Positions 1-8,135 of a stretch of DNA of 64,000 nucleotides are shown here, piece after piece. A program made the position numbers and the translations under genes. Every line of letters starts with the position of its first letter. Within the stretch, counting starts at the first letter, position 1. A model generated the notes under the pieces. It was not told the DNA's origin. It saw only the letters and a program-made list of their open reading frames with translations, and did not search any database. The DNA is from Lactonifactor sp. BIOML-A5 (GTDB lineage: Bacteria > Bacillota > Clostridia > Lachnospirales > Lachnospiraceae), in assembly GCF_009677585.1 (NCBI RefSeq), contig NZ_WKYV01000023.1, forward strand, positions 1 through 64,000, read 5' to 3'.

Positions 1-49
1 GGGTATAGGGACAAGTCAGGGAGCCTCGAGCTGACTTGTCCCTATACCC
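1..49. repeat. Perfect inverted repeat (19-bp arms)
   Basis: Arms 1-19 (GGGTATAGGGACAAGTCAG) and 31-49 are exact reverse complements around an 11-base spacer (20-30). The right arm is followed by C-rich DNA, not a T-run, so a classic terminator is not obvious. It could be a palindromic intergenic repeat, a small mobile palindrome or a hairpin ending an upstream transcript outside the window. No second copy was noticed in this window. Confidence 0.7.
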
Positions 50-173
50 CGGCCCCTGGCCTGGCCCTGTCCCCCCGGTGCTCCCTTCTATATCCGTCCG
101 TCTGCGACACTCCGCTCGCCGACTATTTTATCTCGAACTTTACATACACAAAACAATTACACAAAACTATAAT

Positions 174-202
174 TTGATTAATAAACCTTAAAATGATATA
201 AT
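174..202 (+). promoter_or_regulatory. Sigma-A promoter of the GNAT gene
   Basis: TTGATT at 174-179 and TATAAT at 197-202 are separated by 17 bases. The site lies about 70 bases before the acetyltransferase start. Confidence 0.6.
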
Positions 203-272
203 GACCCACATACGAGTACCGGGTATATCTGCCCGAAGGATACAGAATTAGAAAGACTTGGAGGAACAAACT

Positions 273-716
273 ATGAATATCAGAGATATAAAGCCCCAGG
301 ACAGGGAAATTGTCTGGGGGATGGTAAATAATTTCTATACTGGAACAGGGGCGTGCCTGCATCCCTTGGAGAGGGAGAATTTTGAAAAAACCTTTGTGGA
401 GTGTCTGAAGGAAGAAAAGACTTATGCCAGAATGCTTGTGATAGAAGGAGAGGATGGTCTCTGCGGATATTGTATTCTGGCGTTTACCTGGAGCAATGAA
501 GCCGGAGGGATGGTGGTCTGGGTAGAGGAGCTGTATTTTACGGATCAGGCCAGAGGAAAAGGATATGGGAAAAAGGTGTTTCAATGGCTGGAAAAAGAGT
601 ATTCCGGGGCAAAGAGGTTCCGTCTGGAGGCCACGGCTGAGAATCAGGGCGCTATAAAGCTTTATCAAAGGCTGGGGTATCAAGAATTTGATTACTATCA
701 GATGATAAAAGAATAA
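273..716 (+). CDS. GNAT family N-acetyltransferase
   Basis: A 147-residue single-domain protein of the GCN5-related N-acetyltransferase fold, which transfers acetyl from acetyl-CoA to an amine; the substrate cannot be told. The acetyl-CoA loop is visible as QARGKGYGKKV, followed by the conserved C-terminal NQGAIKLYQRLGY block typical of the family. The ATG at 273 was chosen because GGAGG at 260-264 sits 8 bases upstream; an in-frame TTG at 258 would overlap that ribosome site. It is transcribed alone, from a promoter at 174-202 to a hairpin terminator at 725-756. Confidence is high for the family and low for the substrate. Confidence 0.9.
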   Translation: MNIRDIKPQDREIVWGMVNNFYTGTGACLHPLERENFEKTFVECLKEEKTYARMLVIEGEDGLCGYCILAFTWSNEAGGMVVWVEELYFTDQARGKGYGKKVFQWLEKEYSGAKRFRLEATAENQGAIKLYQRLGYQEFDYYQMIKE

Positions 717-722
717 GAGAAC

Positions 723-758
723 ACAAATGCCAGGCAGTGTGAAATGCCTGGCATTTGT
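723..758. terminator. Bidirectional terminator between convergent genes
   Basis: AAATGCCAGGCA (725-736) and TGCCTGGCATTT (745-756) form a perfect 12-bp stem with an 8-base loop, between the GNAT gene and the convergent transporter gene. Confidence 0.75.
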
Positions 759-772
759 TGTGTGTGAGAAAT

Positions 773-1300
773 CTAATGAGAAAGAGCAATCAGCCGTTTC
801 ACATCAGGGACTGCTGAAAGGATAGGGAAGAGGATAGCCGCTATGATAAGGCCGCCGCATCCCTGGATCAGGTTGGCCGGAAGGCTGGCAAGCGCACCGG
901 CGGGGCTGTAGAGGAGGGCTTCACAGAAACCGTATCCTCCTGCAACCAGAATAATATCAATAACACCTCCGGCGATCACTCCGGCAAACTGGTGCTTACC
1001 TTTGTGTGAAATCTTTTTGAATGCATATCCACTAAGCATGGCAATTAAGGCCTTGATAATGAAAGTAATAGGAACATAGATAAAATATCCGCCCAAAAGA
1101 TCAGACATTGCAGAGCCGAGACCGGCAGCCAGCGCTCCGTATACCGGGCCAAGGATAATTCCGGAGAGGATTACAATGGCATCTCCGGGGTGTATATACC
1201 CGTTGGTTCCAGGAGTGGGGATGCGGATAGACATGGTGGCAACACAGGCAAGTGCGGCGAAAAGTGCGGTCATCACAATTCTCTTGGTATTTATCTTCAT
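773..1300 (-). CDS. ECF transporter S component
   Basis: A 175-residue, strongly hydrophobic protein with about five or six predicted membrane segments, resembling the substrate-binding S component of energy-coupling factor vitamin transporters (the family Pfam calls ECF-type riboflavin transporter S component). The N-terminal KRIVMTALFAALACVATMSI stretch and the GYIHPGDAIVILSGIILGP block are typical. S components pair with a shared EcfT/EcfA/EcfA' module encoded elsewhere; none is nearby. The ligand cannot be read from the sequence and no known riboswitch was recognised in the leader at 1301-1435. It lies downstream of xpt on the same strand, but the hairpin at 1441-1478 separates the two. 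Confidence 0.85.
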   Translation of the reverse strand: MKINTKRIVMTALFAALACVATMSIRIPTPGTNGYIHPGDAIVILSGIILGPVYGALAAGLGSAMSDLLGGYFIYVPITFIIKALIAMLSGYAFKKISHKGKHQFAGVIAGGVIDIILVAGGYGFCEALLYSPAGALASLPANLIQGCGGLIIAAILFPILSAVPDVKRLIALSH

Positions 1301-1435
1301 AAAAATACTCCCTTTCTGTTTCTTACTTATTTAAATACTATACCGAATAATTGGACTGATTAAAATAGCCAGTTTTATTAAAAATAAACATGCCAGATTA
1401 GGCAGGACTGTGCAGAACATCTGCCTGCAGCAACG

Positions 1436-1480
1436 AAAAAAGCGGTATACAAAAAAACAGAAGTTTTTTCATATACCGCC
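1436..1480 (-). terminator. Terminator of xpt
   Basis: GCGGTATA (1441-1448) pairs with TATACCGC (1471-1478), extended inward by an A-run facing a T-run. Read on the minus strand the hairpin is followed by a run of T, as expected for intrinsic termination just after the xpt stop. Confidence 0.7.
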
Positions 1481-1509
1481 GGGGGTATCATAACAATGTG
1501 AAATAAGCG

Positions 1510-2079
1510 CTAACGGAACGTCAGAGAGGTATCTGACATGGATTCTATAATAGCCAGGGATTCCAGACGGATTCCCATGTCACGGATCTGCTGGCCGCCG
1601 TCCTGAAAGCCTTTTTCGATCACAATTCCGGCCCCTTCCAGGGTAGCACCGGCGCTTTGGACAATCTCAATCAGTCCGAGAAGGGCACAGCCGTTGGCCA
1701 GAAAATCATCGATAATCAAAACATGATCCTCGGCGCTGAGAAACTTTTTGGAGAGAATGACATCGTACACCTTTTTGTGGGTATATGATTCTACCTTAGT
1801 AGTATACATATCTCCGTCCAGATTCAGGCTCTGGGCCTTTTTGGCAAATACAACCGGAACATTAAAATATTGAGCTGCGATACAGGCAATCCCAATGCCG
1901 GAAGCCTCTATCGTAAGAATTTTGGTAATGGGAACATCAGAAAAACGTCTTTTGAATTCCTTGCCCAGTTCATTGATAAAGGGGATATCCATTTGATGGT
2001 TCAGAAAGCTGTCTACCTTAAGAATATTTCCCGGTTTTACCGTTCCATCTTTCAGAATACGTTCTTTTAAAAGCTGCAT
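1510..2079 (-). CDS. xpt: Xanthine phosphoribosyltransferase
   Basis: The 189-residue length and sequence match Xpt, which converts xanthine and PRPP to XMP in purine salvage. The N-terminus [12 protein letters not shown] and the [13 protein letters not shown] block are characteristic, and the PRPP-binding loop is seen as [14 protein letters not shown] (around residues 117-130). GGAGG just upstream on the minus strand fixes the start at 2079. Unlike Bacillus xpt, the short leader (2080-2111) shows no guanine-riboswitch core, so control must differ. It is monocistronic, between a promoter at 2112-2140 and the terminator at 1436-1480. Confidence 0.95.
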   Translation of the reverse strand: MQLLKERILKDGTVKPGNILKVDSFLNHQMDIPFINELGKEFKRRFSDVPITKILTIEASGIGIACIAAQYFNVPVVFAKKAQSLNLDGDMYTTKVESYTHKKVYDVILSKKFLSAEDHVLIIDDFLANGCALLGLIEIVQSAGATLEGAGIVIEKGFQDGGQQIRDMGIRLESLAIIESMSDTSLTFR

Positions 2080-2111
2080 ATCTTTATTTCCTCCCAGAAT
2101 AGATTACATCT

Positions 2112-2140
2112 ATGATACGACATAATTTGACAGCTGGCAA
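2112..2140 (-). promoter_or_regulatory. Sigma-A promoter of xpt
   Basis: On the minus strand TTGCCA (2140-2135) and TATCAT (2117-2112) are separated by 17 bases, 32 bases before the xpt start. Confidence 0.6.
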
Positions 2141-2180
2141 TTCCTTTCCTAAAAAAATACTAAAATATAATAAAAGTAGA

Positions 2181-2208
2181 TCGAGAAAAAGGAAAAGTGT
2201 GATATAAT
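2181..2208 (+). promoter_or_regulatory. Promoter of the 2261-3756 operon
   Basis: TATAAT at 2203-2208 with a weak TCGAGA at 2181-2186 (16-base spacer), about 50 bases upstream of the first gene. Confidence 0.5.
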
Positions 2209-2260
2209 ATATAAGCTATGGGCAGCAGTGCCACAGGAGAAAGTAAAGGAGAACGGAACC

Positions 2261-2491
2261 TTGAAGGAATATGAAGCTGTATGGGAGATTTTTAATCTGT
2301 GTTCCGGCAATCAGATGCGGGACGTTTTTTTTGAAGAAATCGCGGTTGAGAATCTGGATCAATATATAGAAGAGAAATTTCAGGGAGAAGAACACTTCGT
2401 TTATGAAAAAAGTGTACTGGAGGACGGGAGCATAGTATATGACATTATGACCTCCAAGATTAAACAGAGATATACTTTTACAGAAATCTAA
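2261..2491 (+). CDS. Small conserved protein, paralogue of the gene at 33884-34102
   Basis: A 76-residue acidic soluble protein of unknown function. It aligns end to end with the 72-residue product on the minus strand at 33884-34102: both begin MKEYE, share an acidic middle with LD.Y, and end with G.IVYDIM...I..RY.FTE. The alignment and the AAAGGAG at 2245-2251 (9-base spacing) indicate a TTG start at 2261 rather than an upstream GTG at 2228. It is the first gene of a tight operon with a CsoR-type regulator (9-base gap) and Mrp. The family was not recognised; a role in metal or redox homeostasis is only suggested by the neighbours. Confidence 0.75.
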   Translation: MKEYEAVWEIFNLCSGNQMRDVFFEEIAVENLDQYIEEKFQGEEHFVYEKSVLEDGSIVYDIMTSKIKQRYTFTEI

Positions 2492-2500
2492 GGAGGACGT

Positions 2501-2866
2501 ATGGAAGAGCAGAAGCATACACATACTCACATTATGGAAGATGGAACAGTGGTAGAGCATACCCATGGGGGAGCTCACTCACACGGATCCGGCGGCCATA
2601 CGCACAGCCATGAGCATACCAAGGCAGTGCTGAACCGACTTTCCAGAGCAATCGGACATCTGGAATCCATACGGCGTATGGTGGAGGACGGCAGAGACTG
2701 CAGCGAGGTGCTGATACAGCTTTCCGCAGTCAAAGCAGCGATCAATAATACAGGAAAAGTGATTCTTCAGGATCATATTGAGCATTGCATCGTAGATGCG
2801 GTGGAAAGCGGGGATCATGAAGCCCTGGAAGAATTGAACAAAGCGATCGACCGGTTTATGAAATAA
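2501..2866 (+). CDS. CsoR/FrmR-family metal-sensing repressor with His-rich N-terminus
   Basis: A 121-residue protein. Residues about 41-121 form the all-helical CsoR/RcnR/FrmR DNA-binding core (LNRLSRAIGHLESIRRMVEDG). The Cu(I)-type ligand set Cys ... His-x3-Cys is visible: Cys in GRDCSEVL, then His and Cys in DHIEHC. Residues 6-39 are a His-rich extension with many HTH, HSH and HEH groups, probably a metal chelator. Family members repress metal efflux or detoxification genes and release DNA on binding copper, nickel or an electrophile. No metal pump is adjacent. The next gene is mrp, 44 bases on. Confidence 0.88.
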   Translation: MEEQKHTHTHIMEDGTVVEHTHGGAHSHGSGGHTHSHEHTKAVLNRLSRAIGHLESIRRMVEDGRDCSEVLIQLSAVKAAINNTGKVILQDHIEHCIVDAVESGDHEALEELNKAIDRFMK

Positions 2867-2910
2867 GGCCGTATAATAAAAATAAGGAAAGAAAAGGAGA
2901 GTAAAAAGTC

Positions 2911-3756
2911 ATGAGCAGAGACTGCAGCAGCACAACATGTACAAAAGAGAGTTGTGAAGGATGTAAAAGCAAAGAAAAAGGAACAGGGATTTCAAAGGAA
3001 ATGGCCAATGGATACTCTGAAATTAAAAAGGTAATCGGAGTTGTCAGCGGAAAAGGAGGGGTAGGAAAGTCATTTGTGACTGCTTCCCTGGCCAATCAGA
3101 TGGCAGCAAAGGGCTACAGGGTAGGAATTATGGATGCGGATATAACAGGTCCGTCCATTCCTAAAATGTATGGCCTGAAAGGTGCGGCACAGGCAGATGA
3201 TCAGGGAATCTACCCTATGATTACAGAAAACGATATTAAAATTATGTCAGTGAACCTGCTGCTTCCCAAGGAAGATGCGCCTGTAATCTGGAGAGGACCG
3301 GTAATCTCGAATATGGTTAAACAGTTCTGGACAGATGTTATCTGGGGCGAACTGGATTATCTGTTTATTGATATGCCGCCGGGAACCGGGGATGTCCCCC
3401 TCACAGTTTTCCAGTCACTTCCTATTGAAGGTGTATTCATTGTTACTTCTCCCCAGGAGCTGGTGCACATGATCGTAAAGAAGGCTTACAATATGGCAGA
3501 CATGATGCATGTGCCGGTATTCGGTGTTGTGGAGAACTACAGCTATGTGAAATGTCCGGACTGCGGAAAAGAATTTAAGATATTTGGGGACAGTCATATC
3601 GAGGAGGTGGCAGCAGAGCTGAATGTGCCTCTGGTGGGAAAGATGCCCATCGATACTTCTTTTGCGGAGGCGGCTGATGCAGGGACCTTCGGACAGATCG
3701 ATAATACCTACCTGAAAGATGCCTACACGTATCTACCAAAAGCTTTAGAAGAATAA
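2911..3756 (+). CDS. mrp: Mrp/NBP35-type iron-sulfur carrier ATPase
   Basis: A 281-residue P-loop ATPase of the Mrp/ApbC/Nbp35 family, which carries and inserts Fe-S clusters in the cytoplasm. The deviant Walker A motif GKGGVGKS is at residues 47-54 and the MDADITGPSIP switch follows. A conserved CPDCGK near residue 212 supplies the CxxC that bridges a cluster between two subunits. The N-terminus is Cys-rich (C5, C10, C15, C18), resembling the Nbp35 subgroup. The ATG at 2911 follows AAAGGAG. It is the last gene of the 2261-3756 operon, and pairing with a metal-sensing repressor suggests metal- or stress-linked cluster repair (inference). Confidence 0.93.
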   Translation: MSRDCSSTTCTKESCEGCKSKEKGTGISKEMANGYSEIKKVIGVVSGKGGVGKSFVTASLANQMAAKGYRVGIMDADITGPSIPKMYGLKGAAQADDQGIYPMITENDIKIMSVNLLLPKEDAPVIWRGPVISNMVKQFWTDVIWGELDYLFIDMPPGTGDVPLTVFQSLPIEGVFIVTSPQELVHMIVKKAYNMADMMHVPVFGVVENYSYVKCPDCGKEFKIFGDSHIEEVAAELNVPLVGKMPIDTSFAEAADAGTFGQIDNTYLKDAYTYLPKALEE

Positions 3757-3945
3757 AAACTGCGTAAAATATGACAAAATATTACTGGATAAATTAGGTA
3801 AAAGGTGTTAATAAATTAACAAACCATAACTCCCCAGATGGACTGCTGTAAAAATTGGTGAAAAAAAACTGGGAGGATCCAGTATTTAAAGAAAAATTTC
3901 ATAAAAGTCCGAAATGCAGGGGATGTCAGTCGTCATACCTTTCGG

Positions 3946-3974
3946 TTGACAAATTCTGGAACAAGTGCAATAAT
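3946..3974 (+). promoter_or_regulatory. Promoter of the HPr-like gene
   Basis: TTGACA (3946-3951), 17-base spacer, AATAAT (3969-3974), 48 bases before the ATG at 4023. Its presence argues that the open frame upstream of 4023 is not coding. Confidence 0.65.
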
Positions 3975-4022
3975 ACAGAAGAAAAAATTTATATGTGTTA
4001 TTTGTATGAAAGGGTGATAACT

Positions 4023-4250
4023 ATGATAGAACGTCAGATTAAGTTACCAGCCACTGAGGATGTAAAAGAATTTGTGACAGAAGCCAGCAGGTGCGATTTT
4101 GATATTGATGTTTTTTACAACCGCGTGGTAATTGATGCAAAATCAATTTTGGGTGTATTCAGCATGGATTTGACTCGCGTATTGACCGTAAAGTGCTTTG
4201 GACGTGACGAAAAGTTTTTGAATTTCTTGAATAAATATGCAGTAGCATAA
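4023..4250 (+). CDS. HPr-like domain protein
   Basis: A 75-residue protein resembling the HPr phosphocarrier fold (pattern of beta strands and the SILGVFSMDLTRVLTV segment, equivalent to the kSilgvmsL motif of HPr). The region where HPr carries its phosphorylated histidine has no His, so it is unlikely to act as a normal PTS phosphocarrier; a regulatory role is possible. The ATG at 4023 was chosen because it follows AAAGGGTG and a good promoter; the open frame extends upstream to 3855 but reads as non-conserved sequence. A hairpin at 4265-4299 ends the gene. Confidence 0.75.
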   Translation: MIERQIKLPATEDVKEFVTEASRCDFDIDVFYNRVVIDAKSILGVFSMDLTRVLTVKCFGRDEKFLNFLNKYAVA

Positions 4251-4264
4251 AAGACAGGAGAAGA

Positions 4265-4302
4265 ACAGGCGCAGGACAATGGATTGTCTTGCGCCTGTTT
4301 GC
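4265..4302 (+). terminator. Terminator-like hairpin after the HPr-like gene
   Basis: The arms around 4267-4282 and 4283-4298 (AGGCGCAGGACAAT against ATTGTCTTGCGCCT, one G-U pair) form a stem of about 14-16 bp followed by a short T-run. It covers a possible ATG at 4279 of the downstream helicase. Confidence 0.55.
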
Positions 4303-4314
4303 GCTATAGATGAT

Positions 4315-6678
4315 ATGGAAGAAAAGACAATTATAAAATTATCCGTCCGAAATCTGGTTGAGTTTATACTTCGCAGCGGCAGTCTGGACAACAGAGTGGG
4401 AAGCGGAACAGACCGCGAGGCCATGCAGAAGGGCAGCCGTCTGCACCGGAAGATACAAAAGCAGATGAAGGCATCCTACCGCCCGGAGGTCCCGTTAACC
4501 TATGAAAAGGAATATAAGGAATTTATCATAAAGTTGGAGGGAAGGGCCGACGGAATCTGCGAAGAGGAACATGAGGTGTTGATTGACGAGATCAAGGGGG
4601 TTTATCTTGACCTCTCTCTCCTCACTGCACCTGTGGAAGTCCATCGCGCCCAGGCCATGTGTTATGGGTATATTTACGGAAGCCAGAAGCGTCTGGAGGC
4701 TGTCACCATTCAGATGACGTACTGCCATCTGGAATCTGAAAATATCAAACGTTTTCAGGAGAAGATCTCTCTGAGAGAGCTGACGGAGTGGTTTGAGGAG
4801 CTTTTGGAGCAATATTATAAATGGGCGGACTTTCAGTACAGGCGCAAAAAAATACGCAGAGAGTCTATGGAGCACCTGGAATTTCCCTTTCCTTACAGAG
4901 AGGGACAAAGGGAACTGGTGGCGGGTGTGTACCGCACCATACACCATAAGCGGCAGCTGTTTATTCAGGCTCCCACAGGGGTGGGGAAAACTATGTCAGC
5001 TATTTTTCCTGCGGTGCGTGCTGTGGGTGAGGGGTATGGAGACAAGATTTTTTATCTTACAGCTAAAACCATAACAAGGACTGTGGCAGAAGAGGCTTTT
5101 GCCATTTTGAAGGCTCATGGATTATCCTATAAGACAATTACCATTACCGCAAAAGAAAAGCTCTGCCTCTGCGAAGAAATGAACTGCAATCCGGAGCACT
5201 GCCCTTATGCGGACGGTCATTTTGACAGAGTAAATGATGCGGTGTTTGCGCTTTTGGGGGAGGATAAGCCCTACAGCCGGGAAGTGCTGGAGGAACATGC
5301 AGAAAGATGGCAGGTTTGCCCTTATGAAATGTGTCTGGATACTGCCTCCTGGGTGGACGGGATAATTTGCGATTATAATTACGTATTCGATCCCAATGTA
5401 CATCTCCGGCGTTTTTTTGGAGAGGGGATGAAGGGAGACTATCTTTTTCTGATCGATGAGGCCCACAATCTGGTAGAGAGGGGACGTAAGATGTACAGCG
5501 CCTGCCTGTATAAAGAAGATTTTCTGGAAGTAAAGAGAATTGTGAAAGGACAGGGCAAAAAGCTGGAGAGGCTTCTGGGAAGATGCAGCAAAGAGCTCCT
5601 GGAATATAAAAAGGAATGCGAAACCTACGAAGTGCTGCCCAATCTTGGGACCTTTTCCATCAGTCTTATGAATCTGCTGGGGGAGATGGAAAATTTTCTG
5701 GAGGAGGCTCATAAAGAAGAAATCAGCCGTGCTGTTCTGGAATTGTCTTTTCAGGTGAGGCACTTTCTGAATATGTATGATCTGCTGGACGAGAACTATG
5801 TGATCTACTGCGAACGGCAGCAGGAAAGATTCTCTGTGAATCTTTTCTGTGTCAATCCTGCGGCGAACCTTCAAAACTGTCTGAACAAAGGAAGCAGCGC
5901 TGTTTTCTTTTCTGCAACTCTTCTTCCCCTGGCATACTACAGGAGCTTGTTCAGCACCCGGGAGGATGACTATGCCATGTATGCCAAATCCCCCTTTGAG
6001 AGGGAGCGCCTTTGTCTATTGCTGGGACGGGATGTAAGCAGCCGGTATACCCGGCGTGGGTATGAGGAATACCGGAAGATAGCAGCATATATATCCTGTC
6101 TGGTCAGTGGAAGAGAAGGAAACTATATGGTGTTCTTTCCCTCATACCGGATGATGGAGGATGTATATGATATTTATCGGGAGGAGTTTGCTCATGAGTC
6201 CTGCAGGTGCATTCTTCAGGATACGGCTATGAATGAAAAGGAGAGGGAGGAATTTTTGGAGGAATTTTCCCCCGGCAATACAGGTACATTGGTTGGGTTT
6301 TGTGTTATGGGAGGCGTATTTGCCGAAGGGATTGACTTGTACGGGGAGCGACTCATAGGCGCTGTGATTGTGGGCACAGGGCTCCCCCAGGTAAGCAATG
6401 AAAGGGAAATCCTAAAGCAGTTTTATGACAAACGGGGAATCAACGGCTTTGACTATGCCTACCGTTATCCAGGCATGAACAAAGTTCTTCAGTCTGCAGG
6501 ACGGGTAATTCGTACCGTTGAAGACAGAGGGATTGTACTGCTTCTGGACGAACGGTTTCTTCAGTCAGAGTACCGTCAGCTCTTTCCGCCGGAGTGGGAG
6601 GGGTACAAAGCATGCGGACTGTCGGGAGTAAAACAAGAAATACAAAAATTTTGGTCAATATACAAAAACTTTTCTTGA
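4315..6678 (+). CDS. PD-(D/E)XK nuclease fused to Rad3/DinG-type DNA helicase
   Basis: A 787-residue protein. The first ~180 residues carry a Cas4/AddB-like nuclease pattern: GSRLHRKIQ, then GRADGI and LIDEIKG, matching the His, Asp and Glu-x-Lys of PD-(D/E)XK enzymes. The rest is a superfamily 2 XPD/DinG helicase: Walker A PTGVGKT near residue 220, a cysteine cluster (LCLC, MNC, EHCPY, VCPYEMC) as in the XPD 4Fe-4S domain, the DEAH box LIDEAHN, and motif VI SAGRVIRT near the C-terminus. A role in DNA repair is likely. The ATG at 4315 is preferred because 4279 lies inside the upstream hairpin, although no strong ribosome site precedes either. Confidence 0.88.
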   Translation: MEEKTIIKLSVRNLVEFILRSGSLDNRVGSGTDREAMQKGSRLHRKIQKQMKASYRPEVPLTYEKEYKEFIIKLEGRADGICEEEHEVLIDEIKGVYLDLSLLTAPVEVHRAQAMCYGYIYGSQKRLEAVTIQMTYCHLESENIKRFQEKISLRELTEWFEELLEQYYKWADFQYRRKKIRRESMEHLEFPFPYREGQRELVAGVYRTIHHKRQLFIQAPTGVGKTMSAIFPAVRAVGEGYGDKIFYLTAKTITRTVAEEAFAILKAHGLSYKTITITAKEKLCLCEEMNCNPEHCPYADGHFDRVNDAVFALLGEDKPYSREVLEEHAERWQVCPYEMCLDTASWVDGIICDYNYVFDPNVHLRRFFGEGMKGDYLFLIDEAHNLVERGRKMYSACLYKEDFLEVKRIVKGQGKKLERLLGRCSKELLEYKKECETYEVLPNLGTFSISLMNLLGEMENFLEEAHKEEISRAVLELSFQVRHFLNMYDLLDENYVIYCERQQERFSVNLFCVNPAANLQNCLNKGSSAVFFSATLLPLAYYRSLFSTREDDYAMYAKSPFERERLCLLLGRDVSSRYTRRGYEEYRKIAAYISCLVSGREGNYMVFFPSYRMMEDVYDIYREEFAHESCRCILQDTAMNEKEREEFLEEFSPGNTGTLVGFCVMGGVFAEGIDLYGERLIGAVIVGTGLPQVSNEREILKQFYDKRGINGFDYAYRYPGMNKVLQSAGRVIRTVEDRGIVLLLDERFLQSEYRQLFPPEWEGYKACGLSGVKQEIQKFWSIYKNFS

Positions 6679-6704
6679 CCATCACCAGGGTTCCAGTCTA
6701 TAAT
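6675..6704 (+). promoter_or_regulatory. Promoter of ridA
   Basis: TTGACC (6675-6680), 18-base spacer, TATAAT (6699-6704). It overlaps the helicase stop codon. A perfect dyad TTGACG-GAG-CGTCAA (6712-6726) starts just after the likely transcription start and could be an operator or 5' hairpin. Confidence 0.65.
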
Positions 6705-6786
6705 GAATATATTGACGGAGCGTCAAAGTATTCCCGGCGTTGAAAATCCAGCAGAAGCCGGGAGCAATCGGAGAGGAGATAACAAA

Positions 6787-7158
6787 ATGAAAGTAATTAG
6801 CACAGACAAAGCACCGGCAGCAATCGGACCATATTCTCAGGCAATGGTTTTAAACGACATCTTATTTACATCTGGTCAGATCCCCATTGATCCGGCAACG
6901 GGAGAGATTAAAGGGGATACTATTGAGGAACAGGCTGAGCAGGTAATGAAGAATTTGGGGGCTGTTTTAGAAGCAGCAGGCACCAGCTTTGAAAAAGTAG
7001 TTAAGACTACCTGTTTTATTGCTGACATGGGTGATTTTGCGGCATTTAATGAGGTATATGCGAAATATTTTGTTGGCAAGCCCGCCCGCTCCTGTGTAGC
7101 GGTGAAAACGCTTCCCAAGAATGTTCTTTGCGAAGTAGAGGTAATCGCTAACGTTTAA
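6787..7158 (+). CDS. ridA: RidA family enamine/imine deaminase
   Basis: A 123-residue protein of the RidA/YjgF/UK114 family, a trimeric cytoplasmic enzyme that hydrolyses reactive 2-aminoacrylate and related enamines released by PLP enzymes. Typical signatures are APAAIGPYSQA at the N-terminus, LFTSGQIPIDP, and the C-terminal PARSCVAVKTLPKNVLCEVEVIA containing the catalytic Arg. GAGGAGAT before the ATG at 6787 fixes the start; the upstream open frame to 6703 overlaps the promoter. Monocistronic, with a strong terminator at 7177-7219. A second, divergent RidA is at 50398. Confidence 0.95.
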   Translation: MKVISTDKAPAAIGPYSQAMVLNDILFTSGQIPIDPATGEIKGDTIEEQAEQVMKNLGAVLEAAGTSFEKVVKTTCFIADMGDFAAFNEVYAKYFVGKPARSCVAVKTLPKNVLCEVEVIANV

Positions 7159-7176
7159 GGAATATGAGTTTGGAGA

Positions 7177-7219
7177 GAAGCCCTCTGCAGGGATATAATC
7201 TGCAGAGGGCTTCTTTTTT
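7177..7219. terminator. Bidirectional terminator between ridA and the LysR gene
   Basis: GAAGCCCTCTGCAG (7177-7190) and its exact complement at 7200-7213 form a 14-bp stem followed by TTTTTT (7214-7219). It serves the two convergent genes. Confidence 0.9.
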
Positions 7220-8104
7220 CTAGTTCTCTGCCGGATCGAAATACTGAATAAATTTTTGAACAGCAGCGGAAGGAGGAATCTGTTCATTGGAGGCAAGGGC
7301 AAGAAAGCGATGGGGAAGAGTTTCTTCCAGCTTCAGGCGGTATAGATTGTCATAGGAATCTAGTGCATAATCAGGGACAAATGCGATGCCGAGGCCGATG
7401 CGGGCTAAGTCAATGAGCAAATCATTGCTGCTGAGCTCTACCTCTGGGACGAGATTCAGATTATGCCGGGAAAAAAGATTGTGGAGGAACTCGCTGGTTG
7501 TGCTTTTGCGGTCCAGCATAAGCAGAGGCAGACGCTGAAGCTGAGAGAAGGAGAGGGATTCTCCCCGGAAGCTAAAATAGGCTTCATTTGCCACAAATAC
7601 ATCCTGAAACTCTTTGATCATTCGCAATGTACCGTAACCTTTCAGACGGATATTGGGGAAGTTGCTGACAATAATATCTACCTGACCGCTTTCCAGGAGA
7701 TCTGCACATCCGATGGAGGTCTGATTCATAACCTTAATATGGATCTCAGGATACTCTTTGTGAAACCGGCTCAGATAAGGAACCAGAAAATAACGGCATA
7801 TAGTATCACTGGCGCCTATGCGCAGCTGCCCTCCGAACTGATTGGGATCCATCAGCTGTTCTTCTCCTTTGTGGATCAGATTGACCGCAGGCTCTATATG
7901 GCGGAATAGAATTTCTCCTTCCGGGGTCAGGAGCACTTTTTTTGTGCTGCGTATAAACAGGGGCTGGCCCAGCTTTTTTTCCAGCGTCTTAATGGACTGG
8001 CTGACGGCTGACTGAGAGATATAAAGTTTTTTTGAGGCCTCGGAGAAGCTGAGGGTAGCGGCAACAAAATAAAACACTTTGTACAGTTCATAGCTGATAT
8101 CCAT
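7220..8104 (-). CDS. LysR family transcriptional regulator (divergent from purL)
   Basis: A 294-residue LysR-type regulator. Residues 1-60 hold the winged helix-turn-helix (FSEASKKLYISQSAVSQSIKTLE) and residues about 88-290 the periplasmic-binding-protein-like effector domain (GQLRIGASDTICRYFLVPYL). The gene is divergent from purL with 149 bases between the two starts. That gap contains two dyads of CTTAT/ATAAG half-sites (8136-8152 and 8177-8205), the layout expected for autoregulation and control of the divergent gene. The effector is unknown. The start at 8104 follows AAGGAGTTTATCC on the minus strand. Confidence 0.92.
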   Translation of the reverse strand: MDISYELYKVFYFVAATLSFSEASKKLYISQSAVSQSIKTLEKKLGQPLFIRSTKKVLLTPEGEILFRHIEPAVNLIHKGEEQLMDPNQFGGQLRIGASDTICRYFLVPYLSRFHKEYPEIHIKVMNQTSIGCADLLESGQVDIIVSNFPNIRLKGYGTLRMIKEFQDVFVANEAYFSFRGESLSFSQLQRLPLLMLDRKSTTSEFLHNLFSRHNLNLVPEVELSSNDLLIDLARIGLGIAFVPDYALDSYDNLYRLKLEETLPHRFLALASNEQIPPSAAVQKFIQYFDPAEN

Positions 8105-8135
8105 GGATAAACTCCTTCCTGTGTATAGAACACAA

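Noticed and set aside
1301..1435. Vitamin riboswitch before the ECF transporter gene
   Set aside because: No conserved core of the TPP, FMN, cobalamin or preQ1 types could be recognised in the short AT-rich leader.
2080..2220. Purine riboswitch before xpt
   Set aside because: The leader is only about 32 bases beyond the promoter and shows none of the conserved loop sequences.
3855..4022. Upstream extension of the HPr-like gene (frame MVKKNWEDPVFKEKF)
   Set aside because: It contains the TTGACA-N17-AATAAT promoter, lacks a ribosome site and does not look conserved; the ATG at 4023 explains the domain fully.
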